The notes below the pieces were generated by a model. It did no database searches. It was not told where the DNA came from and was given only the letters and a program-made list of their open reading frames with translations. Positions 6,472 through 13,141 of a stretch of DNA of 13,407 bases are shown here, in pieces. Location of the stretch: the NCBI GenBank assembly GCA_028699365.1, contig JAQVUQ010000034.1, positions 1-13,407 on the forward strand, in the 5' to 3' direction. The position numbers and the translations under genes were made by a program. Positions within the stretch are counted from its first letter, which is position 1; every line of letters starts with the position of its first letter. Source of the stretch: UBA5359 sp028699365 [NCBI: bacterium]. GTDB lineage: Bacteria; UBP13; UBA5359.

Positions 6472-7440
6472 TCAATCTTCCAGCGCCCCGACATAGTGCC
6501 TTATATCCAGATCCTTTTCTCTGCCGCTGCAACGGTAATTATCCAGCAGCATCTCCTCCAGACCTTCAGCCACCCTGGCCCCGATCAGGGGATCGTAAAA
6601 AGTAGCTGTGCCTATCTGCACGGCCGTCGCCCCGGCCAGGATGAACTCCAGGGCGTCTTCGGCGGTGACTATGCCGCCCATGCCTATCAGGGGGATATCT
6701 TTACCGGCTCTTTTCAAAGCCAGAAAGACCTGTCGCACCCTGAGCAGGGCTATCGGTTTTATGGCTGGACCGGAAAGCCCGCCCACCACATTGGCCAGCA
6801 CCGGCCGTCGGCGACGGGCATCTATGGCCATGCCGGGAACGGTATTGATAAGAGAGAGCGCATCGGCTCCCGCTTCCACGCAGGCCAGACCGACAGCGGC
6901 GATGTCGCCGGCCGCAGGCGAAAGCTTAGCTATAACGGGAAAACGTCCGTTTACGGCACTTGTTACCGCACCTACCACCTCCGCCGCCATGCAGGGGTCG
7001 GTGCCGAAGGCCATGCCGCCTTTGGCGACGTTGGGACAGGAGATGTTGACCTCCAGAGCGTTGAAACCGCCGGCTGCGGCACAGCGCTGCGCCACCTCGG
7101 CATATTCCTCGACATTATGACCGGCAATATTCAGGATTACGGCCGTGCCGCTTCCGGCCAGTTGCGGCAACACCTCACGGATAAGGGCATCCACGCCCAT
7201 ATTCTGCAAGCCGATGGAGTTGAGCACCCCCCCGGCCGTTTCCACTATTCTTATGGGAGGATTGCCTTCACGCGGCTTAAGCGTAGTTCCTTTGAGGACC
7301 AATCCTCCCACAGCCTCCGGCCGATAATCGACCAGACGCCGGAAATCCAGGCCGTAGCCGCAAACTCCGGAAGCGATCAGCACCGGGTTTTTCAGGTTTA
7401 CCCCGGCCACTTCGACGTTCAATTTGACACCACCCGACAT
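6472..7440 (-). CDS. pyrD: Dihydroorotate dehydrogenase B, catalytic subunit
   Basis: This 322-residue FMN enzyme oxidises dihydroorotate to orotate, the fourth step of pyrimidine synthesis, in the cytoplasm. It is a class 1B enzyme: the catalytic base is cysteine C135 in NISCPN (132-137), and its electrons leave through the PyrK subunit to NAD. Other family blocks are NPVLIASG (18-25), LVLKGTT (47-53), AKLSP (171-175), GLSGPAIKPIAL (221-232) and LIGMGGI (251-257), followed by AVQIGTA. I use the ATG at 7440, not the upstream in-frame codon at 7485: it overlaps the pyrK stop by one base (TAATG) and has GGGAGGTGG eight bases ahead. That coupling fits equal production of the two subunits. A TTG-started FAD oxidase gene follows 18 bp later. 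Confidence 0.96.
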   Translation of the reverse strand: MSGGVKLNVEVAGVNLKNPVLIASGVCGYGLDFRRLVDYRPEAVGGLVLKGTTLKPREGNPPIRIVETAGGVLNSIGLQNMGVDALIREVLPQLAGSGTAVILNIAGHNVEEYAEVAQRCAAAGGFNALEVNISCPNVAKGGMAFGTDPCMAAEVVGAVTSAVNGRFPVIAKLSPAAGDIAAVGLACVEAGADALSLINTVPGMAIDARRRRPVLANVVGGLSGPAIKPIALLRVRQVFLALKRAGKDIPLIGMGGIVTAEDALEFILAGATAVQIGTATFYDPLIGARVAEGLEEMLLDNYRCSGREKDLDIRHYVGALED

Positions 7441-8405
7441 TACCAGACCACCTCCCTGATATCGAACACCGGCCCATCGACGCATACCCGGCTGTATTCG
7501 GTCTCTTCCCCTTCAGCCCGGGTGCGGCAGACGCAGGCCATGCAGGCGCCTATGCCGCAGCCCATACGCTCCTCCAGCAGAGCCTGTCCCTGCAACCCGG
7601 CCTCGATCAGCATAGCCGATACTCTGGACATCATTATTCCGGGTCCGCAGACGAAGGCTTCGTAATCCTCCGCCCCGTCCTGCTCCAGAAACATCTCCAG
7701 CAGCCCGGTAACCAATCCCGGGTGCGTCCCCGATTCGCCGGCCTCCGAGGCTACGGCCGAGATCGCGCCCATCTCGCACATCAGGGCTATGCCGGCCTTG
7801 CATCCCAGGATGGTGCTGCTGTTATCCAGCAGCAGCGGGAAGGAAGCAGCGTCCCTCATACCGGCCAGCACCGTCACCGGGCGTCCTCGCCCCAGAAGCT
7901 CTGCCGCCAGCGCCGTCAAAGGCGCTATGCCTATGCCTCCGGCAATAAGCAGTGCGGGAGCATCGCCTTTCGTATCGAAACCCCGTCCCAGAGGGCCCAG
8001 CATATCAACTTTATCTCCGGCGCCGTAAACGGCTAAAGTCTCGGTCCCCAAACCTGCCTGACGAAAGAGAACGGATATCTCTCCTTCGGCCGAGTCACGT
8101 CTAAATACGCTGATCGGCCGCCGGAGCAGCGGCTTGCGCTGCAGGCGGTCCAGTCCGGAAGGCTCGGGAGCGGGATTTGCCGTCCTGTCGGATATTCGCT
8201 CGACAGGACCGTTGCAGTAAATGTGAAGAAATTGTCCCGGTTGTATCGTAGCGGCAATATCCGGCGCGTGAATACGCAGAATGTGATGGTTGCCGTAAGC
8301 AGGCAGACTTTCCATCACCCTGCCGTTCTCTTGCAGCATGCTATAGCGCCCTGCGGGCGCGGTTGCTGGTTGTTGGTTGTTGGTTGTTGGTTTCGGGATT
8401 CCCAT
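7440..8405 (-). CDS. pyrK: Dihydroorotate dehydrogenase B, electron transfer subunit, with extra segments
   Basis: PyrK carries FAD and a [2Fe-2S] cluster and passes electrons from PyrD to NAD. The FAD site is RRPISV (95-100), the NAD site GGIGIAP (156-162) and CGPG (253-256). Cluster ligands are C283, C288, C291 and C308, with nearly the spacing of the Bacillus protein. At 321 residues it is longer than usual (about 255-280). The surplus has two sources: residues 1-22, which are translated from repeat copy B, and about 25 residues at 66-92, rich in P, R and E and built over an inverted repeat. The start at 8405 is supported by GAGGAG seven bases upstream; the next ATG, at 8339 (residue 23), has no ribosome site. 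It overlaps pyrD by one base. Confidence 0.93.
   Translation of the reverse strand: MGIPKPTTNNQQPATAPAGRYSMLQENGRVMESLPAYGNHHILRIHAPDIAATIQPGQFLHIYCNGPVERISDRTANPAPEPSGLDRLQRKPLLRRPISVFRRDSAEGEISVLFRQAGLGTETLAVYGAGDKVDMLGPLGRGFDTKGDAPALLIAGGIGIAPLTALAAELLGRGRPVTVLAGMRDAASFPLLLDNSSTILGCKAGIALMCEMGAISAVASEAGESGTHPGLVTGLLEMFLEQDGAEDYEAFVCGPGIMMSRVSAMLIEAGLQGQALLEERMGCGIGACMACVCRTRAEGEETEYSRVCVDGPVFDIREVVW
8182..8209. repeat. Perfect 9-bp inverted repeat inside pyrK
   Basis: GTCCTGTCG at 8182-8190 and CGACAGGAC at 8201-8209 are exact reverse complements around a 10-nt loop. It lies within codons 66-75 of pyrK, at the edge of a stretch with no counterpart in ordinary PyrK proteins as I know them. 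It may be the core of a small palindromic element inserted in frame. Confidence 0.5.
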
Positions 8406-8410
8406 GCAAG
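8344..8410 (+). repeat. 67-bp composite repeat, copy B, containing a GGTTGTT heptamer array
   Basis: Same organisation as 4871-4937: hairpin GCGCCC (8346-8351), loop TGC, GGGCGC (8355-8360); five heptamers of type GGTTGTT at 8361-8395, three of them exact; and the invariant tail ending CCCATGCAAG. The six differences from copy A include one in each arm of the hairpin (T-A versus C-G), so pairing is kept. Read on the minus strand, the copy starts with GCATGGGAATCCC, and this ATG is the start codon of pyrK. The element is open and in frame for 22 codons up to the next pyrK ATG. Confidence 0.85.
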
Positions 8411-8421
8411 CTCTCCTCGAA

Positions 8422-8449
8422 TTTGTTATTCGTTATTTGTTATTCGATC
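8422..8449. repeat. Heptamer array TTNGTTA
   Basis: Consecutive 7-bp units TTTGTTA, TTCGTTA and TTTGTTA, then a degenerate TTCGATC. It lies in the gap between pyrK and the GT39 gene, 12 bp from repeat copy B. It has the same period as its neighbours but a different sequence. Confidence 0.65.
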
Positions 8450-8493
8450 CGGGCACAGGTTGCCGGCAAACATATGACTGAATAACCTGCCAA

Positions 8494-8514
8494 ACTCCTG
8501 GCTCCTGGCTCCTA
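8494..8514. repeat. Heptamer array GCTCCTG
   Basis: Three units: ACTCCTG, GCTCCTG and GCTCCTA, followed by the related ACCTGC. It occupies the middle of the pyrK-GT39 gap. The rest of 8450-8553 shows no gene or clear promoter. Confidence 0.6.
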
Positions 8515-8553
8515 ACCTGCAAACGCAGCCAATGCTTGCACAACGGGCTTACA

Positions 8554-8588
8554 CTTCTATCTTCTATCTTCTGTATTCTGTCTTCTAT
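8554..8588. repeat. Heptamer array CTTCTAT, overlapping the GT39 gene end
   Basis: Five uninterrupted 7-bp units: CTTCTAT, CTTCTAT, CTTCTGT, ATTCTGT and CTTCTAT. The stop codon of the GT39 gene (8557-8559) lies in the first unit, so about the last ten codons of that gene (DRRQNTEDRR) are encoded by the array. Confidence 0.75.
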
Positions 8589-10179
8589 CCGATTGATTAC
8601 TTATCAACAAATACTGCCGGTATTTCTTGACCACGGTCAACTTCCTGCCTGCCAGCTTCTCTATCTCCGACAGCCCTTCCTCCGGGAGCATGGCATATCT
8701 GGTGCTCGGCGAGGAGAGCCAGCCGGCCAACTGTCCGGCCTGATCGAACAAGCGCACGTGCTGCCGCATATAGAACGGCGAGCTGTTCTCTCCCAATCCC
8801 CAACTGGCTATACCGTCGCCGGGCTTCATGGCGGCAGCGGCAATCAGGGACAGAGGCCGGGTCGGCTTATTGACATCCCATACCGGCAGAGCGCCCAAAT
8901 GCAGTACCCCCAGCATAATCACCGCCACCAGTGTCCCGAAAGCGATAGCCAGGTCTGTCCGTCTGGCTACCCGCAACAGCAGCCAGCCGACAAATCCGCC
9001 TGCTGAGGATGTTATACCCATATAGAGAATAAATCTGATATAGAAATGGTATTCCGCCGGCACTTTTTGCTGGAGAACAGGCACTGCAAACAACAGCAGC
9101 AGCCCCAGGATAAACAGGGAGAGATAGGAAACCCTCAGCCAGCGCCCCTGTCCCTCTCTGCTGCCGATAAAAGCGGCCAGGAAGAGTGAGAGGCTGGGAT
9201 AAAGAGGGGTGATGTATCCGGGGAGTTTCGTCTTGCCGACGGTGAAGAAAGCGTATATGCAGACGAACCATAACAGCAGAAAGAGCATTCCTTCCCTGTG
9301 TTTTTGCCATAACCGGCCGGAAACGGCCAGCGCTCCGGGTATGAAACCGCTCCACGGCAGCATTCCCAGAGCCAGCACCAGCAGGTAATAATACTGGGGC
9401 TGGCCGTGTCCTTCGATGGAACTGGTGTATCGTTGCATCATATGATAGCCGAAATAGGTGCCCAGGAAATCGTGGCCGAAACGCTGCCACTGCACTATAT
9501 GCCAGGGCAGAGCCACAGCCAGCATGAGGCAGGCGCCGGCGATGGTCCAGGGTGAGATGAGATCTCGCAGCCGCCTGGCGTAAATCAGGTAAAGAACCCC
9601 TATAAGGCCGGGGAACATTACGGCGATAGGTCCTTTTGTAAGGACGCCCAGCCCCATCGACAGGAAGAAGAGCAGGTAATACTGCGGTTGAGAACGCTTT
9701 ACCGCCAGCAGCACGGACAGCAGAGAGAGAGTTATAAAAAACGATATGCCCACGTTGAGCAGGCCTAAACGGGATTCGGCCGTCCACTGCAGCCCGGTTA
9801 TCAGTATCAGAGCCGCAATGAATCCGGTCCGGCGGTTGAAGAGCAGGCTGCCCATGATGAAGACCACCAGCATGGTGCCCAATCCGAACAGCGCGGACCA
9901 TATACGGGCCGTCGTCTCGCTCACTCCCAGCAGGCTGTAGGTCGCGGCCGTCAGCCACATATAGAGAGGCGGCTTATTGAAGTACGGAGCATAATTAAAA
10001 TGGGGGCTGAGGAATTCGTGTCTTACCAGCATCTCCCTGGCAGCTTCGGCAAAACGAGCTTCGTCAACCTCGGTCAGACTGAAAGCACCTATGCCGACAA
10101 AGAGAATTATGCTTCCCAGCAGCAGCAGCAGCAGTATCGCCAGGCCTTTTTTTTCAAGCAGCTTATCCAGCAGATCCAT
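8557..10179 (-). CDS. GT39 family (ArnT/PMT-like) membrane glycosyltransferase
   Basis: A 540-residue integral membrane enzyme that moves a sugar from a polyprenyl-phosphate carrier to an acceptor outside the membrane. After one N-terminal membrane segment (about 13-33) comes the acidic signature VDEARFAEAAREML (38-51) of the first external loop, then FNKPPLYMWL (67-76) and LTKGP in a later loop. About ten more hydrophobic segments follow to roughly residue 440, then a soluble C-terminal domain. This matches ArnT, the aminoarabinose transferase of lipid A, and related bacterial PMT-like enzymes; donor and acceptor cannot be told from sequence. The ATG at 10179 has GGAGA upstream and follows the PHP gene by 15 bp, so they form an operon. 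The last residues come from a heptamer array and are unlikely to matter for catalysis. Confidence 0.9.
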   Translation of the reverse strand: MDLLDKLLEKKGLAILLLLLLGSIILFVGIGAFSLTEVDEARFAEAAREMLVRHEFLSPHFNYAPYFNKPPLYMWLTAATYSLLGVSETTARIWSALFGLGTMLVVFIMGSLLFNRRTGFIAALILITGLQWTAESRLGLLNVGISFFITLSLLSVLLAVKRSQPQYYLLFFLSMGLGVLTKGPIAVMFPGLIGVLYLIYARRLRDLISPWTIAGACLMLAVALPWHIVQWQRFGHDFLGTYFGYHMMQRYTSSIEGHGQPQYYYLLVLALGMLPWSGFIPGALAVSGRLWQKHREGMLFLLLWFVCIYAFFTVGKTKLPGYITPLYPSLSLFLAAFIGSREGQGRWLRVSYLSLFILGLLLLFAVPVLQQKVPAEYHFYIRFILYMGITSSAGGFVGWLLLRVARRTDLAIAFGTLVAVIMLGVLHLGALPVWDVNKPTRPLSLIAAAAMKPGDGIASWGLGENSSPFYMRQHVRLFDQAGQLAGWLSSPSTRYAMLPEEGLSEIEKLAGRKLTVVKKYRQYLLISNQSDRRQNTEDRR

Positions 10180-10194
10180 AATTTATCTCCGTAT

Positions 10195-11049
10195 TCAAGA
10201 TTCGGTTATCCGGAAGGGTTGGGAGCAGGCCCAGCCACCCTGTTCATCGTAGCATTGCACCATCAAAAATTTTTCATCGCCCTGGGGGCGGTACTCCAGC
10301 GCCCCTGCGGCTTCCGCCCTGACACATCCGGAGGCGTCGCTGCAGACCAGACGAACCGCACGGCCGCTTACGGCTGCTATACATCCGTCTTTCACGTTGA
10401 AATCCGCCTCCAAAGCACTACTCATATAAAAGGAGCCTCTGCATAGCGCCGTTATGAACGCATCGGCCTCCAAGCTTTGCATCTTGACTTCCACCCAGCC
10501 GTATCCGACCTGCCCGGCGTTATGCATATCGTCCACGGCAGCTCCCCACAGCGGCGCTTCCGGCCCCCGTGCCGACAAAGCCTCAAGCCACCTGTTCATA
10601 TCCGCCTGCGACGAAGAATGGGGATTGCGTACTTCCATTATCGATACGCCTTTATACTTCAGCATATCCGATACCGTCCACTCGCCGCTGCCCAGATTAC
10701 CCGCCCAGGTAGGATGAGCGGCTATCGCAACGCCCGGTTTCTCCCGGCAATCGGGGGCACTGTACAGGTCCGTATGCTTTCCCAGACGGATAAGATGTCT
10801 TCCCAACGGCCAGATAAAACGGCTTACCACCCGTTCCGCACCGGACAGCACCAGCATATCGGCATCGGTCAGCCCGCTTACATCGGTAATCCGGTTGTGA
10901 TCCGTTATACACAGGATGGAAAACCCTCTGCTGCGGTACATCTCCACCGCCTGAGCAGGCGATACGCTGCCGTCGGAAAAATTTGTATGGCAGTGTAACT
11001 GTGCCCTATAATAGCTGCCTGGGAATCCGTAAGGATTCACGATATTCAT
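10195..11049 (-). CDS. PHP-domain metal-dependent hydrolase
   Basis: A 284-residue stand-alone PHP-domain protein, probably a phosphoesterase or related hydrolase using two or three metal ions. The metal-binding motifs occur in order: HCHTNFSDG (19-27), ITDHN (48-52), E72, AHP (111-113) and DDMH (173-176). Residues from about 200 on look like a small beta-rich domain (FNVKDGCIAAVSGRAVRLVC and onward), the arrangement of CehA/McbA-type PHP proteins, not of DNA polymerase PHP domains. No signal peptide is evident. It lies 15 bp upstream of the GT39 gene on the same strand. The ribosome site before the ATG at 11049 is weak, with only GGA about 10 bases upstream. The substrate is unknown; a link to envelope sugar phosphates is suggested only by neighbours. 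Confidence 0.85.
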   Translation of the reverse strand: MNIVNPYGFPGSYYRAQLHCHTNFSDGSVSPAQAVEMYRSRGFSILCITDHNRITDVSGLTDADMLVLSGAERVVSRFIWPLGRHLIRLGKHTDLYSAPDCREKPGVAIAAHPTWAGNLGSGEWTVSDMLKYKGVSIMEVRNPHSSSQADMNRWLEALSARGPEAPLWGAAVDDMHNAGQVGYGWVEVKMQSLEADAFITALCRGSFYMSSALEADFNVKDGCIAAVSGRAVRLVCSDASGCVRAEAAGALEYRPQGDEKFLMVQCYDEQGGWACSQPFRITES

Positions 11050-11136
11050 GACTTTAATCCGATCTTATCAGTCTTTACAACCGTATTGCCGATAAACGGT
11101 GTCTGTGTTTCTTTAATAATTTATCATCAAACTCGG

Positions 11137-11161
11137 GATAACGCCAGTGGCGCCGGTTATC
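11137..11161. repeat. Interrupted palindrome in the divergent promoter region
   Basis: GATAAC at 11137-11142 and GTTATC at 11156-11161 are exact inverted arms around 13 bp that include GGCGCC. It is about midway in the 224-bp gap between the divergent PHP and GT2 genes, upstream of the GT2 promoter, where an operator could act on both. The rest of the gap is A/T-rich and holds no gene that I can see. Confidence 0.3.
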
Positions 11162-11177
11162 AGACAGAAGAAGTTTA

Positions 11178-11206
11178 TTGCGCAAGTCCTGAACATGCCC
11201 TATAAT
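11178..11206 (+). promoter_or_regulatory. Sigma70 promoter of the GT2 gene
   Basis: TTGCGC at 11178-11183, a 17-nt spacer and a perfect TATAAT at 11201-11206. The expected start site is near 11213, leaving about 60 nt of leader. No equally good promoter is visible for the divergent PHP gene. Confidence 0.6.
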
Positions 11207-11273
11207 TTATCTCTAGACATCGATTTTGATAACTCCAATAGATTATAAAGTTCTCGAGTAAGGGAAGCATCCG

Positions 11274-12209
11274 TTGTTGGTTATTGACGTATCAGTTATA
11301 ATCGTTTCCTATAATTCAGGGCATGTGCTGGCTGATTGCCTCGACTCTTTATCTGCCTTTCATTCCTCCGTATCCTATGAAGTCATAGTAGTAGATAATC
11401 ATGGTGCAGACGGTGTAGCCGAGATGTTGAAGAATAAGTATCCCGAAGCGATAGCGATCTCGCAACCCGTTAATAAAGGATTTGCCGCCGGAGCCAACCT
11501 GGGTTTATCCGCCGCCCGCGGGCGATACTGCCTGCTGCTTAATCCCGATACCCTTATGATTGAGGACAGCCTGACGTCCCTGGTCCGTTTCATGGACGAA
11601 CACCCACGGGCCGGTATTGCCGGCTGCAGATTGATTGCAGCCGACGGCAAGCCATTGGTCTCCCTTGGCAGATCGATCTTCAGCCGTCTGGAGACAGCCG
11701 AGCAGGATATCGGTAAAATCGCCTGGGTTACAGGAGCGGCCATGATATTGCGTGCCGACCTGCTGACGGATACGGGCCGGCTGGACGAGGATTTCTTCTT
11801 CGAAGGCGAAGATGCGGATTACTGCATGCGTGCCGGAGAAAACGGCTGGGAAATATGGTTTACAGCCGTTACCTCCATCGTGCATCTGGAGGGAGAGAGT
11901 TGTAAAAGACCTAACGGCGTTCTCTATTTTCAGAGAAGAAGAGGGGATCTGAAGCTCCTTTCGCTTTACGGCAATATCTGGCAAATAGCCTCCTGGCGCA
12001 TATTCAACCTGAGCATAGCCCTGCTGTCTTCTCCATTTCTGATCACCGCTCTTCTTGTCCGTTTCAGGCAGGAGAAGGTCCGCAATCGTATAGCTCAAGG
12101 CCTTCTGGGCTATCTGCTGGTGGGAAGATTATCCCTCACTCCGTCAGCATGGCTGGGCTTTAAAAGACGTACTCCCGTCATTCCGCAACAAGCAAATCCC
12201 ACAGCTTAA
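11274..12209 (+). CDS. GT2 family glycosyltransferase (rhamnosyltransferase/WbbL-like)
   Basis: A 311-residue inverting glycosyltransferase of the GT-A fold that adds a sugar from a nucleotide-sugar donor to a growing cell-surface glycan on the cytoplasmic side. It has VSVIIVSYNSG (6-16), the nucleotide-binding VVDN (39-42), NKGFAAGANLG (67-77), the metal-binding LLNPDT (88-93), WVTGAAM (151-157) and LDEDFFFEGEDADYCMRA (170-187), followed by H204. This is the pattern of the WbbL/RfbN rhamnosyltransferase group, though sugar specificity is not readable. A hydrophobic patch around 245-260 may dock on the membrane. The likely start is TTG at 11274, with AAGGGA eight bases upstream; TTG at 11277 is equally possible. 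Its stop codon overlaps the stop of the convergent membrane protein gene. Confidence 0.92.
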   Translation: MLVIDVSVIIVSYNSGHVLADCLDSLSAFHSSVSYEVIVVDNHGADGVAEMLKNKYPEAIAISQPVNKGFAAGANLGLSAARGRYCLLLNPDTLMIEDSLTSLVRFMDEHPRAGIAGCRLIAADGKPLVSLGRSIFSRLETAEQDIGKIAWVTGAAMILRADLLTDTGRLDEDFFFEGEDADYCMRAGENGWEIWFTAVTSIVHLEGESCKRPNGVLYFQRRRGDLKLLSLYGNIWQIASWRIFNLSIALLSSPFLITALLVRFRQEKVRNRIAQGLLGYLLVGRLSLTPSAWLGFKRRTPVIPQQANPTA

Positions 12210-13141
12210 TTCTCAGACCGTATATCGGCAGATACAGCGACATTATCCGTTCTTATCCCGGAACAAGCCAGTGCCCCGATAAAGCTTGGAAGCGCCACAT
12301 TGAAGATAAAAGAGAGCAAGATGGCGCTGGTGGAAACCTCGCCCGGTATATGATAACGATTCATCATCAGCACAACCGCCCCCTCGCGAGCGCCGAATCC
12401 GGAAATAGTGAAGGGAGCGGCACTGGCCAGGACAGATACTGGAAAAGAAGTTATCACTGCCGGCCAGGAAATCCCGGGATGCAGAGCACCGGCCAACAGA
12501 TGAAACTGCCATACAGAGACACCGAATGAGGCAAAGGATACCGCCAGCAGAAGAAGCATTCGTTTCAGGCCGATATTGCTCCAACCCTGCAGAAACATCT
12601 CTATCTTTTTGACCCGCTCAAAGAGCCGTCCTATAAGAGGCAAACGTCGGCTCAGGGCTATGAGGCGGCGACTGTTAAGGATAGCCGCAAACATGACCAC
12701 CGTCACCAGCGAAGATACCGCACCCAGCGACGGACTGATGATAAAGAGCCCTGCCAGAGCAAATGTCAGCACCGTTACCAGATCTATAACCCGATCAAAA
12801 ACGACCAGCCCTGCGGCTACTATACGATCCTCACCGGTGAAAACGGCAGCCCGTCCCAGCTCTCCCACGCGACCGGGTGTTATCAACCCGGCGGCGGTGC
12901 CTATAAGATAGGACGCCAGTGAGCGTCCGGGGGAGAGTGAGGAGACGCTGCCGTCGAGCAACAGATGCCATTTCCACCAACGCAAAGAGATAAAGGCCAG
13001 AGCAAACACCGCCGCCAATCCCAACAGGGAAAAATCGCTGTGACTTATAAGCGCCATCGCCTCCCGCAGGGATATCTGTCGCAGCACCAGCCAGAGAAGA
13101 GCCACGGTAATCAGAATTTTGAGAACGGACTTACCCTTCAT
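12206..13141 (-). CDS. YbhN/LPG-synthase-type integral membrane protein
   Basis: A 311-residue membrane protein of the family that forms the flippase part of lysylphosphatidylglycerol synthase (AglD/YbhN/UPF0104 group), here without a catalytic lysyltransferase domain. About eight hydrophobic segments alternate with the family signatures TPGRVGELGRA (88-98), FDRVIDL (115-121) and SGFGAREGA (247-255). Such proteins often sit beside polyprenyl-phosphate glycosyltransferases and are thought to help move or present lipid-linked molecules across the membrane. The ATG at 13141 overlaps the stop of the upstream GT2 gene in an ATGA arrangement, with GGAAGAGGA as ribosome site, so the two are translationally coupled. 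That supports a shared lipid-linked sugar pathway; the substrate is unknown. Confidence 0.88.
   Translation of the reverse strand: MKGKSVLKILITVALLWLVLRQISLREAMALISHSDFSLLGLAAVFALAFISLRWWKWHLLLDGSVSSLSPGRSLASYLIGTAAGLITPGRVGELGRAAVFTGEDRIVAAGLVVFDRVIDLVTVLTFALAGLFIISPSLGAVSSLVTVVMFAAILNSRRLIALSRRLPLIGRLFERVKKIEMFLQGWSNIGLKRMLLLLAVSFASFGVSVWQFHLLAGALHPGISWPAVITSFPVSVLASAAPFTISGFGAREGAVVLMMNRYHIPGEVSTSAILLSFIFNVALPSFIGALACSGIRTDNVAVSADIRSEN

Noticed and set aside
7441-7485. Upstream in-frame start for pyrD at 7485
   Set aside because: It would place 15 codons inside the pyrK end. The ATG at 7440 has a strong ribosome site, TAATG coupling and the family's normal N-terminus.
6313-7665. 450-codon plus-strand open frame
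   Set aside because: Antisense to the oxidase, pyrD and pyrK genes, all clearly recognised. No domain pattern.
8361-8588. CRISPR array
   Set aside because: The units are contiguous 7-bp repeats with no spacers, and no cas gene is near.
8867-9958. 363-codon minus-strand open frame
   Set aside because: Lies wholly within the GT39 gene in another frame; rich in R, P, G and H, with no membrane segments or motif.
11085-11105. ACCGT/ACGGT inverted pair upstream of the PHP gene
   Set aside because: The arms are only five bases and imperfect beyond that, so they are too weak to call an operator.
11271-11286. A further GTTGTTGG heptamer at the GT2 start
   Set aside because: Only about one and a half units resemble the array; without tandem repetition a chance match is likely.
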